NCBI GenBank assembly: GCA_011773985.1
Contig: WVWN01000001.1
Span: 74,984 to 138,983, forward strand
Direction of reading: 5' to 3'
From: Candidatus Zixiibacteriota bacterium
Lineage (GTDB): Bacteria > RBG-13-66-14 > B26-G2 > WVWN01
DNA length: 64,000 bases
Shown here in pieces: positions 23,277-34,100 of the stretch (its first letter is position 1; each line of letters begins with the position of its first letter). Made by a program: the position numbers and the translations under genes. The notes below the pieces were generated by a model. The model saw only the letters and a list, made by a program, of their open reading frames with translations. It was not told where the DNA came from and did not search any database.

Positions 23277-24110
23277 TTACGGGACCTCCGCGGCGACGGT
23301 GTAGTCGTCGCCGATAATGATTTTGACGTCGTAGCTGTGAGGCTCGAGCCGGCGACCGTCGAGGCCGAGGAGGCTCGCGCAGCGAAGCGCCGCCTCCCGC
23401 TTCTCTTCGCCGGCCTCGATAATGGTTTCCTTATAATCGAAGGTTGCGGCGTTGCCCACGGCGACGACGCGGTAACCGTTGGCGTCGAGGCGCTCCTTCA
23501 TCTTGGCGGCCGCGCCTTCGATGCCGCACCCGTTCAGGACTTCGACGTTGGTCCCCCCCGGCGCGGGGACGTTCTTGGCGAGAGCTTCCAGGATAAGTTT
23601 CGATATGTCCTGGCCGCAAATGACGGTGAGGTCCACCCGCTCGCGCGGTATGTCGGCTCCCAACGCCGCGGCCAACCCTTCGGCCCAACTGTCGAAACCC
23701 TCCCGGTAGTACACCGCGGATTTTTCGGTGTATAAGATCTTAGGCCGGTATTGCTCGAGGCGGAGCGTATTTCCGCTTTCGACGTTGAAATCTTCGAGCG
23801 CGGCGAGCGCGTTTCCGAATCGCTGGGGGACCTTGGTGCTGTTGACGACCAACGCCAGGACCTGCTCGGCCGCGGGCGTAAACGTCTCGACCGTGGCCGC
23901 CGTTTCCGCGGCCGCGGCGGTTTCGGCCGTGCGCGGGGGCGGCTTCGCCTCCTCCGGTTCCGCCCGCTCCGATTTGTAACGGAGGGCGAAGGTGATAACC
24001 GCGACGACCGCCGCGGCGGCCACGACGCCCAACGCCACGCGCCACTTGCGGCCCCGGCGCCGTTGCTCTACCCTGACCAGTCTTCCCGACGAAACCCGCT
24101 TTGCGACCAT
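23277..24110 (-). CDS. Membrane-anchored LytR C-terminal domain protein
   Basis: 277 residues. A basic N-terminus and one membrane helix (about 25-42) are followed by an alanine/glutamate/proline linker and a domain at about 85-170. The C-terminal 85 residues match the LytR_C domain: NVEVLNGCGIEGAAAKMKER, then RVVAVGNAATFDYKETIIE, and the ending IIIGDDYT. This domain normally follows a LytR-CpsA-Psr catalytic domain, but that catalytic part is missing. The protein probably sits in the cytoplasmic membrane with its domains outside and may bind cell-wall or surface polymers. It lies 59 bases after kdsB and 26 before the CapD-like gene. Confidence 0.85.
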   Translation of the reverse strand: MVAKRVSSGRLVRVEQRRRGRKWRVALGVVAAAAVVAVITFALRYKSERAEPEEAKPPPRTAETAAAAETAATVETFTPAAEQVLALVVNSTKVPQRFGNALAALEDFNVESGNTLRLEQYRPKILYTEKSAVYYREGFDSWAEGLAAALGADIPRERVDLTVICGQDISKLILEALAKNVPAPGGTNVEVLNGCGIEGAAAKMKERLDANGYRVVAVGNAATFDYKETIIEAGEEKREAALRCASLLGLDGRRLEPHSYDVKIIIGDDYTVAAEVP

Positions 24111-24169
24111 AATTTCTTTACCACTACCTAGCGGATAAATTTATAACATACCCGGGGCGCTCGGGCAAC

Positions 24170-24940
24170 CTAGCCGCCGGCCCCGCCTTCGCCCGCCTTC
24201 AAGTAGTATTCTACCACCGCCGCCAGGTCTTGGGGCGTGTCGACGCCGCGCGAGACGAAGTCGCCCGTGACGACGCGGACCTTGAAGCCGTGCGCCAAAG
24301 CCCGCAACATTTCCAAGCCCTCGAGCGCCTCCAGCGGCGTAGGCCCGAGGGTCGTAAATCGTAAAAGAAAATCGCGGCGGTAGCCGTAGACGCCCACGTG
24401 CCTGAGGTAGGGAAGCTTTACTTGCGGCCGGTATCGGAACGGGACCATCGCGCGCGTGAAGTACAACGCGTCGCCGTTCCGGTCGACTACCACCTTGCAG
24501 ACGTCGGCGGAGGCGAGCTCCGCGGCCTCGGCCGCCGGGACCGGCCGCGCGAGCGTCGTCATCAGGACGCCGTCGTCCTCGTCGAAGGGCGTCACCGCCG
24601 CGTCTACCGCGGCCGGCTCGATGAGCGGCTCGTCGCCCTGGACGTTGACGTATACGTCGCCCGCGGTCTGGGCCGCGACCTCGGCGACGCGGTCCGTGCC
24701 GCTCGGATGCTCGGCCGCGGTCATGAGCACGTCGTCGGTGAACTTCTTCGCGGCCTCGTAGATGCGTTGGTCGTCGGTCGCGACGTACAGCGCGTCGAGG
24801 CGCGAGGCCCGGGCGCACCGCTCGAAGACCCGCTGCACCATCGGCTTGCCGGCGACGTCCGCGAGCGCTTTCCCCGGGAAGCGGCTCGAGACGTACCGCG
24901 CCGGGATGACCCCTATCACCGTCGCCCTTTTATTCGGCAT
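24170..24940 (-). CDS. kdsB: 3-deoxy-manno-octulosonate cytidylyltransferase
   Basis: KdsB joins KDO to CMP from CTP so that it can be added to lipid A; its presence implies lipopolysaccharide. The 256 residues show the family motifs [15 protein letters not shown] with the nucleotide-binding arginines (about 12-26), [19 protein letters not shown] (about 55), [12 protein letters not shown] (about 97-108) and the YGYRRDFLL region. GGAGGT lies seven bases ahead of the ATG, inside the end of the rfaE2 gene, giving an 11-base overlap and translational coupling. Confidence 0.95.
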   Translation of the reverse strand: MPNKRATVIGVIPARYVSSRFPGKALADVAGKPMVQRVFERCARASRLDALYVATDDQRIYEAAKKFTDDVLMTAAEHPSGTDRVAEVAAQTAGDVYVNVQGDEPLIEPAAVDAAVTPFDEDDGVLMTTLARPVPAAEAAELASADVCKVVVDRNGDALYFTRAMVPFRYRPQVKLPYLRHVGVYGYRRDFLLRFTTLGPTPLEALEGLEMLRALAHGFKVRVVTGDFVSRGVDTPQDLAAVVEYYLKAGEGGAGG

Positions 24941-25442
24941 CCTTACCTCCGCCGTGGTTGCGCGCGTCGGCGATCCGTTCGACCAAGGAGGTTGTCGAGT
25001 AGCCTTCGACGTAAGGCAGGGAACGGACCTCGCCCCCGGCCTCGGTTACGGCGTCGGCGCCGACGATCTCGCCGCGCGGCCAGTCCCCCCCCTTCACCAG
25101 TACGTCGGGGAGGAGGGCCTTTATAAGCTCGTAGGGCGTGTCCTCGTCGAAGATGGTAACGAAGTCCACGCACCGCAGCGCCGCGACCACGAGCGCCCGG
25201 TCGCTCTCGGCGTTGAAGGGTTGCGCGGGCCCTTTCGCGAGGCGGCGCGCGGACCGGTCCGCGTTCACCGCCACGACGAGCACGTCGCCGAGGCGGCTCG
25301 CCTCCTCGAGATAACGGACGTGGCCCGCGTGGAGGATGTCGAAGACGCCGTTGGTGAAGACCACCTTTTGGCCGGCGCCTTTGAGCGCCCTTAACCGCTC
25401 GAGCAGTTCGCGCCGCGCCAGAATTTTTTCTTCATAAAACAT
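24930..25442 (-). CDS. rfaE2: RfaE2-like heptose-phosphate nucleotidyltransferase (HldE C-terminal type)
   Basis: 170 residues matching the nucleotidyltransferase half of HldE, which activates heptose 1-phosphate with ATP to ADP-heptose for the LPS core. Motifs: [19 protein letters not shown] with the HXGH signature (about 27-45), [33 protein letters not shown] (about 100-115), KGGDW, and the C-terminal [11 protein letters not shown]. The kinase half is absent. I prefer the ATG at 25442, which matches the family start; the ATG at 25487 overlaps the previous gene. The stop overlaps kdsB. The related GDP-type or CTP-type enzymes share this fold. Confidence 0.9.
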   Translation of the reverse strand: MFYEEKILARRELLERLRALKGAGQKVVFTNGVFDILHAGHVRYLEEASRLGDVLVVAVNADRSARRLAKGPAQPFNAESDRALVVAALRCVDFVTIFDEDTPYELIKALLPDVLVKGGDWPRGEIVGADAVTEAGGEVRSLPYVEGYSTTSLVERIADARNHGGGKDAE

Positions 25443-25474
25443 TTGCCGTTGTCGCTTTGCGCCGTCGCCGGCCC

Positions 25475-26710
25475 TCAGCGGCCCCATATCAAACTCGAGA
25501 CGCGTTTGCGCGCCGGCTCAAAGAACCAGGCCCACAGCGACATCCCGCGCGGCCGCCGGACCATCGATAACTTCAAGAGCGGCGGCGCGATGAACGTCGT
25601 GAGCGCCATAACGACGACCACCGCGGCGAAGAGGTCCGCGGTGACTATGCCCGCGCGCCGGCCGACCTCGGCGAAGATAAGGCCGACCTCGCCCCGCGGC
25701 GCCATACCTATGCCCACCGCGGTCGAGTTAACGCGTTTGTCGAATACCACGAGCCCCGATAGAACCTTCCCGACAATCGCGACGACGAAGAGGGAGCCTC
25801 CCACGACGAGTATGGCGTGGTTGGCTTCGTTGAAGGGATTGAAGTAGCGTACGTCGACGTCGGCGCCGATTTTGACGAAGAAAATAGGCGTAAAGATGTA
25901 GGCCACCGGCTTCAGTTCCCGGGCGATTACGTCGAATTTGTGCGTGCGGCCGAGGGCGAGGCCCGCCGCGAAGGAACCCACGATGGCCGCGGAACCGGCC
26001 AGCTCGGCGCCCAGGGACCAGAGAAAAGCGAACGCGATCGAAGCCACGATGAGGGTCCCGCTCGTGCGCGCCTTCTCGATGATCTTCACGAGCCGTTTCG
26101 CGAATACGTTGCCGACGACGATGGCCGCGATGAAGAAGCCGACGGCTAGCGTCGCAATCTGAGCCGTTTTTAACGCGCTCACCTCGCCCCTCATTCCCAG
26201 GTCGCGTATGACGGCGAGTATTATCAGGCCGATTATGTCGTCCGCGACCGCGGCGCCCAGAATTATCTTCGCCTCTTTCGTCCCGAGCTTGCCGAGGTCC
26301 GAGAGAACCCGCACGGTAATGCCGACGCTCGTCGCGGTGAGCGTAGCCCCCAGGAAGATGGCTATTAAGTTCGTATACCCAAAGGCGAGCGCGAAGACGA
26401 AACCGCCGACGAAGGGGAGGATTACGCCTACCGCGGCTACGGCGAGCGAACGCCAACCCACCTCCAGAAGTTCGCGGACGTCGGTCGCCAGGCCGGTCTC
26501 GAACAGAAGGATGATGACGCCGATGTCGGCGAGCAGTACGAAGACGTTCGCGTGGGGGTCGACGAGCTTGAGGCCGCCGACGCCGAGAAGGACGCCCGCG
26601 ACGAGCTCCCCCAGAACCGTAGGCTGGCCTATCCGGTTCGCGAACTCGCCCAGGACTTTGGCGCCTACGAAGATTAATATCAGCGTGACGAGTAGATGCG
26701 GGAGGTCCAT
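25475..26710 (-). CDS. Cation/proton antiporter of the CPA2 family (NapA-like)
   Basis: 411 residues with about 12 to 13 membrane helices. The CPA2 fold is seen in [16 protein letters not shown] (about 28-43), [11 protein letters not shown] (about 64-74), and the ion site [10 protein letters not shown] with the aspartate pair D157-D158, at nearly the position of the pair in Thermus NapA. A double aspartate indicates electrogenic sodium/proton exchange, unlike the potassium efflux Kef systems. No regulatory TrkA-N domain is present. A GAGG site precedes the ATG at 26710. It is the first gene before rfaE2 and kdsB, but the functional link is unclear. Confidence 0.88.
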   Translation of the reverse strand: MDLPHLLVTLILIFVGAKVLGEFANRIGQPTVLGELVAGVLLGVGGLKLVDPHANVFVLLADIGVIILLFETGLATDVRELLEVGWRSLAVAAVGVILPFVGGFVFALAFGYTNLIAIFLGATLTATSVGITVRVLSDLGKLGTKEAKIILGAAVADDIIGLIILAVIRDLGMRGEVSALKTAQIATLAVGFFIAAIVVGNVFAKRLVKIIEKARTSGTLIVASIAFAFLWSLGAELAGSAAIVGSFAAGLALGRTHKFDVIARELKPVAYIFTPIFFVKIGADVDVRYFNPFNEANHAILVVGGSLFVVAIVGKVLSGLVVFDKRVNSTAVGIGMAPRGEVGLIFAEVGRRAGIVTADLFAAVVVVMALTTFIAPPLLKLSMVRRPRGMSLWAWFFEPARKRVSSLIWGR

Positions 26711-26796
26711 ACGCCTCGTTTAATTTTATTTAACTTTATTATTAAGCCGCCGAGGCCGGCAGAACGATTTTGTGCCGGCGGGGCCGCGGCCTCGCC

Positions 26797-29700
26797 TTAG
26801 GTTATAACGTTGAAGCGCGACGTCCCGTCGCCGTCTCTGAAGACCTCCACCCGGCAGGGGAAGAGGTCGCGCAGCTCGGGGAGGTGGGATATTACCAATA
26901 TTTTATCGAAGTCGGCCTTGACGCGGGCAATCGCCTCCACGAGCGCCGTAAGGCCTTCTTCGTCCTGGGTCCCGAAGCCCTCGTCGATTACGAGGAAACG
27001 CAGGGGCACGCCGGCGCGCCGGGCGAGCAATTTCGAGAGGCCGAGTCGCAAGGAGAAGTCGGCCCGGAACGCTTCGCCGCCGGAAAAGGAATCGTAAGGC
27101 CGCGGTTCGCCGCCGTCCGTGAGTACGACGTCGAGCGTTTCCGCGACGCCGCCCGTCTTCTTCTCGCGCTGCGTTTCCAGGCGCAATCCCATTCGGCCGT
27201 CCGAAAGGCGCGCGAGGACGGCGTTGGCCTCCGCCTCCAACTCGGCGAGCGCCCGCTCGGTCATAAGGGCCGGTATGCCGTCCGGGCCGAGCGCCGCGGC
27301 GAGGTAGCGGTCGACGGCGAGTTGCCGCCGCCGGGATTTGAGGGCCGCGTCCACTTGCGCGAAGCGTTTGGCCGCGCGCTCGAGGCGGGCCAACTCGGCG
27401 CGCGCCGCGCCCAATTCTTCCGCCGCCCGCCGCTTCGCCTCGCCCGCGGCCTGCTCCTCCTCCAGCGCGGCTTGGAGTTCCGCGGTCGCCTCCGCCAGCG
27501 CCGCGTCCGCGTCCGGCGCGCCCGCCAGCTCATCCGTCAACCTCGCGTCCTCGAGCTCGATTTTTTCGAGCTCCTGCGACGCCCGACGGTAAACCTCCCG
27601 CGCGAGGGGCGTCTTTTCTTCCGCGAGCTTTAAGCCGCGGAAGCGAACCTTGGCCTCCGCCATCGCCGACGTTCGCCGCCGGGCCGAGTTCAAGGCTCCG
27701 GCGTCGAAGGCCAACGTCGAAATTTCCCCTCGGAGCCGGGCGGCTTCTTCCCGTTCCGCCCCTTCGAGGAAGTCGCCGCGTAGCGCCTCGCGGAGGCGCC
27801 TCCGGGCGTCGTCGTCGGCGTCCCGCGCTATCAGCGCGGCCCTCAGCATTTCGTGCGCTCGCGCGGCCTGGCTCAGTCGGTGCCGCGCGGTCGTGAGTTC
27901 CTCCGTTCGACGCGCGGCCTTCTCCAGCGCCCCCTCGTCGAACGCGGCCCGGGCGAGTTCGCTTTCGGCCTCGGCTACGGCTTTGGCCTCGGCGGACGAC
28001 GCGAGTTTACGTAACTCCTCTTCCGACGCCGCGGCTTCGTTTTCGACGGCTTCCGCCTCGGCTCGAGTCCGCCGGAGCGCGGCCTCTTCTTCAATTGCGC
28101 CGCCCAGCGCTTCCTGGGCCGCGGCGAAGCGTTGCCGTACGGCGCTTTTGCCGGCCAAGCGCGAACGGGCCGCCTCGGATTCTTTCCTTAGGCAGGCGAC
28201 TTGGCGTTCGCGTTCTCTGAGGAGGTTTTCCTCGCGGGCCAACTCGGCCTCGAAGTGGCTTTGGGCCCGGGCCAGGCTTTTCTCGTCGAAGGGCCGCCCG
28301 CAGGTGGGGCAGCGCGACGCGCCCGCGCCGACCTTCGCAAGTTCCGACCGGAGGTTTTGGAACCTTTCCGCGGCGAGTTGGACGTCCCGTGCCGCGGCCG
28401 CGAGCCGCTTCGCGAGTTCCGCCGCGCGCTCCTCCTCCCGCTCCAACGTTTCTAACGCCAAGAGCGCCGCGTCGCGCTCCACTTCCGCCTGCGCCCCGGC
28501 GTCCCGCGCCCGAGATAATTTTTCGGCCAACCCTTCCAATTTTTTAAGGATAACGCGAAGGCCGGCCAGTTTCGCGCGGACGCCCTCGGCTTTTTTATCG
28601 TACGCGTTCCGGACCTCGGCGAGCCGCCGTTCCCACGCGCGATATTGCTTCTCGCCATCTCTTAGTCGGACGTATCTGGCCCGCCACGGCTCGAGCCGGC
28701 GTACGGCACGTTCCAGCTCGGCGCGCGGCGCCGCCTCCGCCTCTAAAGAGATTACCGCCTCCGCGGCGGCGCGAAACCTTTCCTCGGCGACGGCCAGCTC
28801 TTTTTCCGCGGCGAGCTGTCTTTCCCGGGCCCGCGTTAGAATCCCCTCGAGCCGACGCGTCAACGTCTCCCACCGTTCGCCTCTACGCTCGAGCTCGCCC
28901 AGTCTCCGCCGTTCCTCCTCGTATTCGTCGTGAGCGGAGGTTATTTCTTCGCGGCTCGCCGTTATAGCCTCGAGCGCCTTAATCTCCGCCGCGGCTTCCT
29001 CTTTACGTACGCGGGCCGCGGCCATTTGCCCCCGGAGTTCGGCCAGGCGGGCCTTCTGCGCGGCGAACGACGCCTGGAGGGTTCGCGCGCGGCTTTCCTG
29101 TTCGCGCGCCGCGGCTGCGCCGTGCGCCGCCTTTTCCGCGGCCCGCTCTGCTTGCCGTACGTTCGCCTCGGCGGCCTCGGCGGCTCGGCGCGTTTCTTCC
29201 CGCGCCGCCAGTTCGTTCGCGAGGTCGGCCGCGACCGCTTCCTCGCGCGCCAGCGCCTCGCGCGTCTCGCGGCCGGCGCGGGAGGCCGCCTCGCCCAGCG
29301 CGACGAAGCGGTCCAAACCCAACAACGAGAAGAGGAGTTCTTTGCGCCCCCGCGGCCTTAGCGATTTCGTAAAGAAGCCGGCTTCGCCCTGTTTCAGATA
29401 GACGCTCGCGACAAACGAATCGTACGGCAGGCGGACCAGGCCGTCCACGGCCTCGGCGACCGCGGTCACCCCCTGGGCTTCGACTAGCTCCTTTTCCGTG
29501 TCGCCGGGTTTCGAAACGTTGAAAAGAACCGCATCGTGTTTACCATTCCTAAGCGTGTAGGAACGGCGGACGCGGTAGGTGGCGCCGCCGATTTCGAATT
29601 CGAAATCCACCAGCGCGGCCTTGCCGCCGCGCCGCACGAGCGCGTCGTTGGAACGCGTGCGAGCTCGTCCCCAAAGGGCCCACGTAATGGCGTCGAACAG

Positions 29701-29823
29701 CGCCGACTTCCCGGCGCCGTTGGGCCCGGTCAAACACGCCAGGGATAGGTCGGCAAAGGGGAGCGTTTGGAGTTCGGGGCCGTAGCTCAGAAAATCTTTT
29801 AGGCTGAGGGAAACGGGGATCAC
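26797..29823 (-). CDS. sbcC: DNA double-strand-break repair ATPase SbcC/Rad50
   Basis: The SMC-like partner of the SbcD nuclease; the complex opens hairpins and trims blocked DNA ends. About 1008 residues. Walker A is GPNGAGKSALFDAITW (33-48). Two long coiled-coil arms, very rich in alanine, glutamate and arginine, flank a zinc hook CPTCGRPF at about residue 503, the exact centre. The C-terminal head has the signature FSGGEAFRADFSLRLGLSK and Walker B FLVIDEGFGTQDEEG. The start is GTG at 29823 in a GTGA overlap with the sbcD stop. Long frames upstream of this in the same frame are the shadow of sbcD. Confidence 0.95.
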   Translation of the reverse strand: MIPVSLSLKDFLSYGPELQTLPFADLSLACLTGPNGAGKSALFDAITWALWGRARTRSNDALVRRGGKAALVDFEFEIGGATYRVRRSYTLRNGKHDAVLFNVSKPGDTEKELVEAQGVTAVAEAVDGLVRLPYDSFVASVYLKQGEAGFFTKSLRPRGRKELLFSLLGLDRFVALGEAASRAGRETREALAREEAVAADLANELAAREETRRAAEAAEANVRQAERAAEKAAHGAAAAREQESRARTLQASFAAQKARLAELRGQMAAARVRKEEAAAEIKALEAITASREEITSAHDEYEEERRRLGELERRGERWETLTRRLEGILTRARERQLAAEKELAVAEERFRAAAEAVISLEAEAAPRAELERAVRRLEPWRARYVRLRDGEKQYRAWERRLAEVRNAYDKKAEGVRAKLAGLRVILKKLEGLAEKLSRARDAGAQAEVERDAALLALETLEREEERAAELAKRLAAAARDVQLAAERFQNLRSELAKVGAGASRCPTCGRPFDEKSLARAQSHFEAELAREENLLRERERQVACLRKESEAARSRLAGKSAVRQRFAAAQEALGGAIEEEAALRRTRAEAEAVENEAAASEEELRKLASSAEAKAVAEAESELARAAFDEGALEKAARRTEELTTARHRLSQAARAHEMLRAALIARDADDDARRRLREALRGDFLEGAEREEAARLRGEISTLAFDAGALNSARRRTSAMAEAKVRFRGLKLAEEKTPLAREVYRRASQELEKIELEDARLTDELAGAPDADAALAEATAELQAALEEEQAAGEAKRRAAEELGAARAELARLERAAKRFAQVDAALKSRRRQLAVDRYLAAALGPDGIPALMTERALAELEAEANAVLARLSDGRMGLRLETQREKKTGGVAETLDVVLTDGGEPRPYDSFSGGEAFRADFSLRLGLSKLLARRAGVPLRFLVIDEGFGTQDEEGLTALVEAIARVKADFDKILVISHLPELRDLFPCRVEVFRDGDGTSRFNVIT

Positions 29824-31004
29824 TGGTCGGCGCCGCCCCCTTCGCCAAGCTCGGCCGCCCGCTCCAGGAGTTCGGCCAGCGCTACGTCGAAGCTCGGCGG
29901 CTTTTCGGCCATATATTGGCGCAGCGCGTCGCGGAGGTCGCTTTCCGGCTTGATGCCGGCCCGACGTCGCTTTTCCGTCGCCCGCGGCTCGAAGATGACT
30001 TTGGCCGTGAACGCGCCCTCGAAGGCCGGGAGGAGAACGTTGCCCTTCACGTAAGGCGCGAGCGTCGGGGGCCCGGTTACCTTCAGCCGGACGACCGCGC
30101 CGTCGTAGCGCCGGCCGGCCGCGGCCCGCCGCACCGCCGCTTCGAGCTCCGCTTCGCTTTCCGCCTCTATCGCGACGGTCACGAATTCCCGGGCCGACGT
30201 CTCGACGAAACGCCAGCGCGCGGCGCCGCGCTTGAGCTCCACCAGGACCGCGCCCTTGGGCACGCCTTCGTCCGAGAAATCGATCCGCGCGGGCGAACCG
30301 GCGTAGACCGCGGGGCCGCCTTCGGGCATGGGGAGCGATTGGTGGCTGTGGAGGTGGCCGAGCGCGTAGTAGGAGAACGCGGCGTGGGCGATCGTTGCCG
30401 CGGCCATAATGGCCTCGTCGAACAGGAGCGTCGCCTCGGATGAGGGCTTGCCGCCTTCGAGCCAGACGTGCCCGGCGAAGATCGCCGGCCCGTGCTCCTC
30501 GAGCCGGGGCCCCCATTCCTCGCGGACCAGGTGCTTCAAATCTTTTATGGCCGCGAGGACGCGGCCGCCCGGGCCGTCGAAGAGCCAGGGCACCGCCGCC
30601 ACCGTAACCGGCCCCGCCGCGGTCTCGAGCGCAACAAGCTCCGGTTCCGATACGACGTGAACGCCGGGCAACGACAATGCGCCGAACACCGCTTGGCCGC
30701 TAACCGCGGGAAGCCGGCGGGGGCGGTCGTGGTTTCCCAAAACTATGACCAGCGGCAAACCGGCAAGGCGCAAACGTGCCACGCGGCGCGCCCACTCCCG
30801 CTGTACGAGCGGCGTCGTGCTGTATTTGTCGTACACGTCGCCCGCGATAACGACGAAGTGGACCTCTTCGGCCAGCGCCAGGTCCACGGCCCAATCCAGC
30901 GCCGCGAGGAATTCGTCGAGCCTCGCGGGCCGGCCCTCGAGCCAGCGTTCGTAACAACGGACGCCGAGGTGGAGGTCAGCTACGTGCAGGAATTTAATAT
31001 CCAT
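29820..31004 (-). CDS. sbcD: Exonuclease subunit SbcD/Mre11
   Basis: 394-residue metallophosphoesterase nuclease that works with SbcC on DNA ends. The metal motifs are all visible: HVADLHLG (7-14), IAGDVYDKYST (about 53-63), VLGNHDRP (about 88-95), FAGHVWLEG and LGHLHSHQSLP (about 218-228). The C-terminal part (about 260-394) is the capping and SbcC-binding region. It has a promoter at 31035-31063 and overlaps sbcC by four bases, so both are made in equal amounts by coupled translation. Confidence 0.95.
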   Translation of the reverse strand: MDIKFLHVADLHLGVRCYERWLEGRPARLDEFLAALDWAVDLALAEEVHFVVIAGDVYDKYSTTPLVQREWARRVARLRLAGLPLVIVLGNHDRPRRLPAVSGQAVFGALSLPGVHVVSEPELVALETAAGPVTVAAVPWLFDGPGGRVLAAIKDLKHLVREEWGPRLEEHGPAIFAGHVWLEGGKPSSEATLLFDEAIMAAATIAHAAFSYYALGHLHSHQSLPMPEGGPAVYAGSPARIDFSDEGVPKGAVLVELKRGAARWRFVETSAREFVTVAIEAESEAELEAAVRRAAAGRRYDGAVVRLKVTGPPTLAPYVKGNVLLPAFEGAFTAKVIFEPRATEKRRRAGIKPESDLRDALRQYMAEKPPSFDVALAELLERAAELGEGGGADQ

Positions 31005-31034
31005 GACCGGTCGGTAGCGGCGCGAGCCACCCTT

Positions 31035-31063
31035 ATTATAATAACGCCGCCGGTCGCCGTCTA
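31035..31063 (-). promoter_or_regulatory. Promoter of sbcDC
   Basis: On the minus strand TAGACG (31058-31063) and TATAAT (31035-31040) are 17 bases apart, 30 bases upstream of the sbcD ATG. The -10 box is perfect and the -35 box fair. Confidence 0.6.
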
Positions 31064-31065
31064 TT

Positions 31066-31093
31066 AAAAAGGCGCCAACCGACGGCGCTTTTC
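31066..31093 (-). terminator. Terminator of the histidine kinase gene
   Basis: Stem of five GC pairs GCGCC/GGCGC (31072-31076 with 31084-31088) extended by a wobble and three A-T pairs around a seven base loop. On the minus strand TTTTTAAT follows. It lies 27 bases beyond the kinase stop and just upstream of the sbcDC promoter. Confidence 0.7.
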
Positions 31094-31119
31094 AACTCCG
31101 CATTACTCCCGCCTCGCTC

Positions 31120-34100
31120 TTACGAAGCCTCCGCCACGGGTACGGTGAAAGTAAAGGTGGACCCTTTGCCTTCTTCGCTCTCCACTTTTACGGAGCCGCC
31201 GTGCGCTTCTACGATCGCCCGCGCTATGTACAAGCCCAGGCCGGCCCCGCGCACCCGCCGGTCGCTGTCTTTCCGAAAGGTCTTGAATTTTTCGAATAAG
31301 TGGGGAATGTCCGCTTTAGGAATACCCACGCCCGTGTCGGCCACGCCGACCGTTACCATCCCGTCGGCGACGCCGCCCGCGAAAATTTTTACGTAACCGC
31401 CCTCGGGCGTGAACTTGAGCGCGTTTCCCACGAGGTTCGAGAGGACCTGGAGCAATTTGGCCTCGTCCCCTATTATGGGCGGCAGGTCCGGTTCCACGGA
31501 CGACGTAAACTCTACGCCTTGCCGGGCGGCTATCACCTTGGCGCCGTCGTAGGCTTCGCGCACGAGGTTCTCCACCGCTATCGGCTCCGGCGTTATCTTT
31601 ATCCCCGTGTCCTCGAGGCGATAGAAATCCAATATGTTGTTTATAAGTTCTATAAGGCGTTTGGACTCTTTGGGTATAATCCGGACGAGGTTCATTATCC
31701 TCTCGTCGACTTCGCTCGCCAACAGTTCTTCGATTATTTCGCCCGAGCCGAGGATGCCGGTCATGGGGGTCCTAAGGTCGTGTACGAGCATGGAGACGAA
31801 GTCCGCCTTCATCTCGTCGAGCCGTCGGAGTTCGCGGTTCGCGCGCGCGAGTTCCTCCGCTTTTTGTTTCACTTCCTCCATGAGCGTGGAGTTTCGGAGG
31901 GCGACGGCTATTTGCCCCGAGAGGGTCTCGAGCGCGGCGACGTCCGCCTCGTCGAAGGCGTTGGGCCAGCGGCTTTCGACGTTGAGAACCGCGACCACCT
32001 CGCCGTCCATCTTTATCGGTACGCAGAGCTCCGACAGCATCGGCGGCAGGAAGTCGACGTCCAAGAAATCGGGTTCGCGCGTAGTGTCGGGGACGAGGGC
32101 CGTCTGGCCCGTGCGGACTACGCGGCCGCAAACGCCGGCGTTGACGCTTTGGCGATAGTCTACGAAAAGCACTTTCGCGGCCCCTTGGACCTTGTACGCT
32201 TGGAGCACCAGCGAGTCGGTTTCCTTGTCCGCGGTGAGGATGGTTACGTTCTGGAAGCGGAGGTCATTTTGTACGCGCTCGACCACGGTGGGGTAGAGTT
32301 CGTTTATGTCGAGGACGGAGGACAGGATGCTCCCGATGGAGTTGAGGTCGTACAGCTGTTGCGTGCGTTGCGCCGTTTCCTCGAAAAGGCGCGCGTTCTG
32401 GAGTGCAACCGCGACCTGGTCTGCGAAGGCGGTCAATATATCCAGGTCCCCCTGGTGGAACGCCCCGGCCTCGTCGTGGTAGACGCCGATGCAGCCCAGG
32501 CTCCGCCCCTCGTATACGATCGGCGCGAAGATCTCGGAACGTGCGCCGTCCTCGTCCTCGCCGGCGAACCGGCCGTCGGTCTCGCTGTCCGCGATAAGCA
32601 GCGGTTGGCGGTTTTCCACGACCCACCCCGGGCGCCGTCGGTGGGCGGTCAGTTCCGCTATTTCGACGCTCTCGGCGCTGAGGTTCTTGCTCGCGACGAT
32701 TTTGAATTGCCGGTGAGTCTCGTCGTAGGAGTAAACGGCTCCGCGCATGAATTCGAGGAAGTTGCTAAGCTCTTCCAGTACGCGCACCATCAACTCCTCC
32801 GGGTCGCGAATGGAGTTGATCACCCGCGTGATGCTGGCCACGGCGTGAAGGCGTTTGGTCCGGTTCCTCAGCGTTTCCACCGCGGCCGCTTCCTCGGCGA
32901 CGAGCGCCGCGTAACTTACGAACAGCTCCAACATGAAGAGACTTTCGTCGCCCGGTTTCTTGTGTTCGATCGGGTCATCCAGGATTACGTAGCCGACCGC
33001 CTTGCCCTCCCGGCCGTACATTTTTACCATGAACAGGTCGCGCGTGTCCCAGTCGCCGATGCGGCCGCCCCCTTCGAACGGCTTCACCCTCCGTATGAGG
33101 TCCGCGGTCTCCGCGCCGTGCGGGACGTGGTAGATGTTGCCGCTGCGGTAGGGTTGCAGCGCCGCGCTCTCCAGCAGTTCTTTGGTTTGCCGCGCCGACT
33201 CGAGCGCTCCGCCGAGGGCCTCGATTTCCTCGTCGCCGTACCCGGCCGAGGCGGTCTCGCCCGGGCCGGGCACCGGGCCGAAGACTTTCATGTAAACCTT
33301 CTCCCACCCCAAACCCTTTATACCTTTTACGATGAGCTGGAATTTATCGGCGAGGCTCTCGTGCTCTCTTATCCGGCCGGCGACGCGGAAGAGGTGGGCG
33401 AGGCGGTTGCGTTCGAAGACTAGGCGGTTCGTCTTTTCCTCCAGTTCATCCTCCAGCCGGATTTGCGGCGTTACGTTGTCGTTGACCGCGACTAAGCCGA
33501 CGACGTTTCCCCTCGGGTCGCGCAGGGGCGAGATCCTAAGGTCGAGGTATTCCTCGCGGCCGAACCGGTCCTTGTGGCGGAAGCGCTCGATGCGGTAGGG
33601 CTTGCCCGTCTCGAGGACGTCGCGCAGGCGTTCGCGCACCGTTTTGCGTCCCATTCGTTCGTGCTCGAGGTTCGGCAGGAGGTCGAAGATTTCGCGGCCG
33701 AGCGCGTCCTCCTCCGGTATCCCGGATTCTATCTCTTGCCCCTGCGACCATCGCGTGACGCGGAATTCCCGGTCGCAGGCGATGATGCCGACGGGCACGT
33801 TGTCCAGCAGGTATTCTTGCCGCAGGCCCGGAGCGCCTTTGCTTTCCCCCTCGGATTGAATCGTCGCGATTAGAAACTCTTCCCCGCCCACCGGGAATCG
33901 TCGCGCGTAGAGGATAGCGTGGACGATTTCGCCCTCGCTCGAGATGACGTTCACCGGTTTGTCGGGCACGGCGGCGGCCGCGCGCGCCCGTTCCCACAGC
34001 TCGAGCACTTCGCGCTCGCCGCCCGCGAGGATGCCCGCGAGCGGGCGGCCCGCGAGGTCCGGGCCCTCGTAGCCGAAAATCGTCCCGGCGGCGTTCGCGG

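Noticed and set aside
27650-28933. 427-residue plus-strand frame inside sbcC
   Set aside because: Serine/alanine/arginine-rich antisense of a GC-rich coiled coil; no motif and no ribosome binding site.
29824-30516. Upstream extension of SbcC to an ATG at 30516
   Set aside because: This part is the out-of-frame shadow of sbcD, rich in arginine and proline; the real start is the GTG in the GTGA overlap at 29823.
31300-33423. 707-residue plus-strand frame opposite the histidine kinase
   Set aside because: Long antisense frames arise easily in this GC-rich codon pattern; the kinase domains on the other strand are unambiguous.
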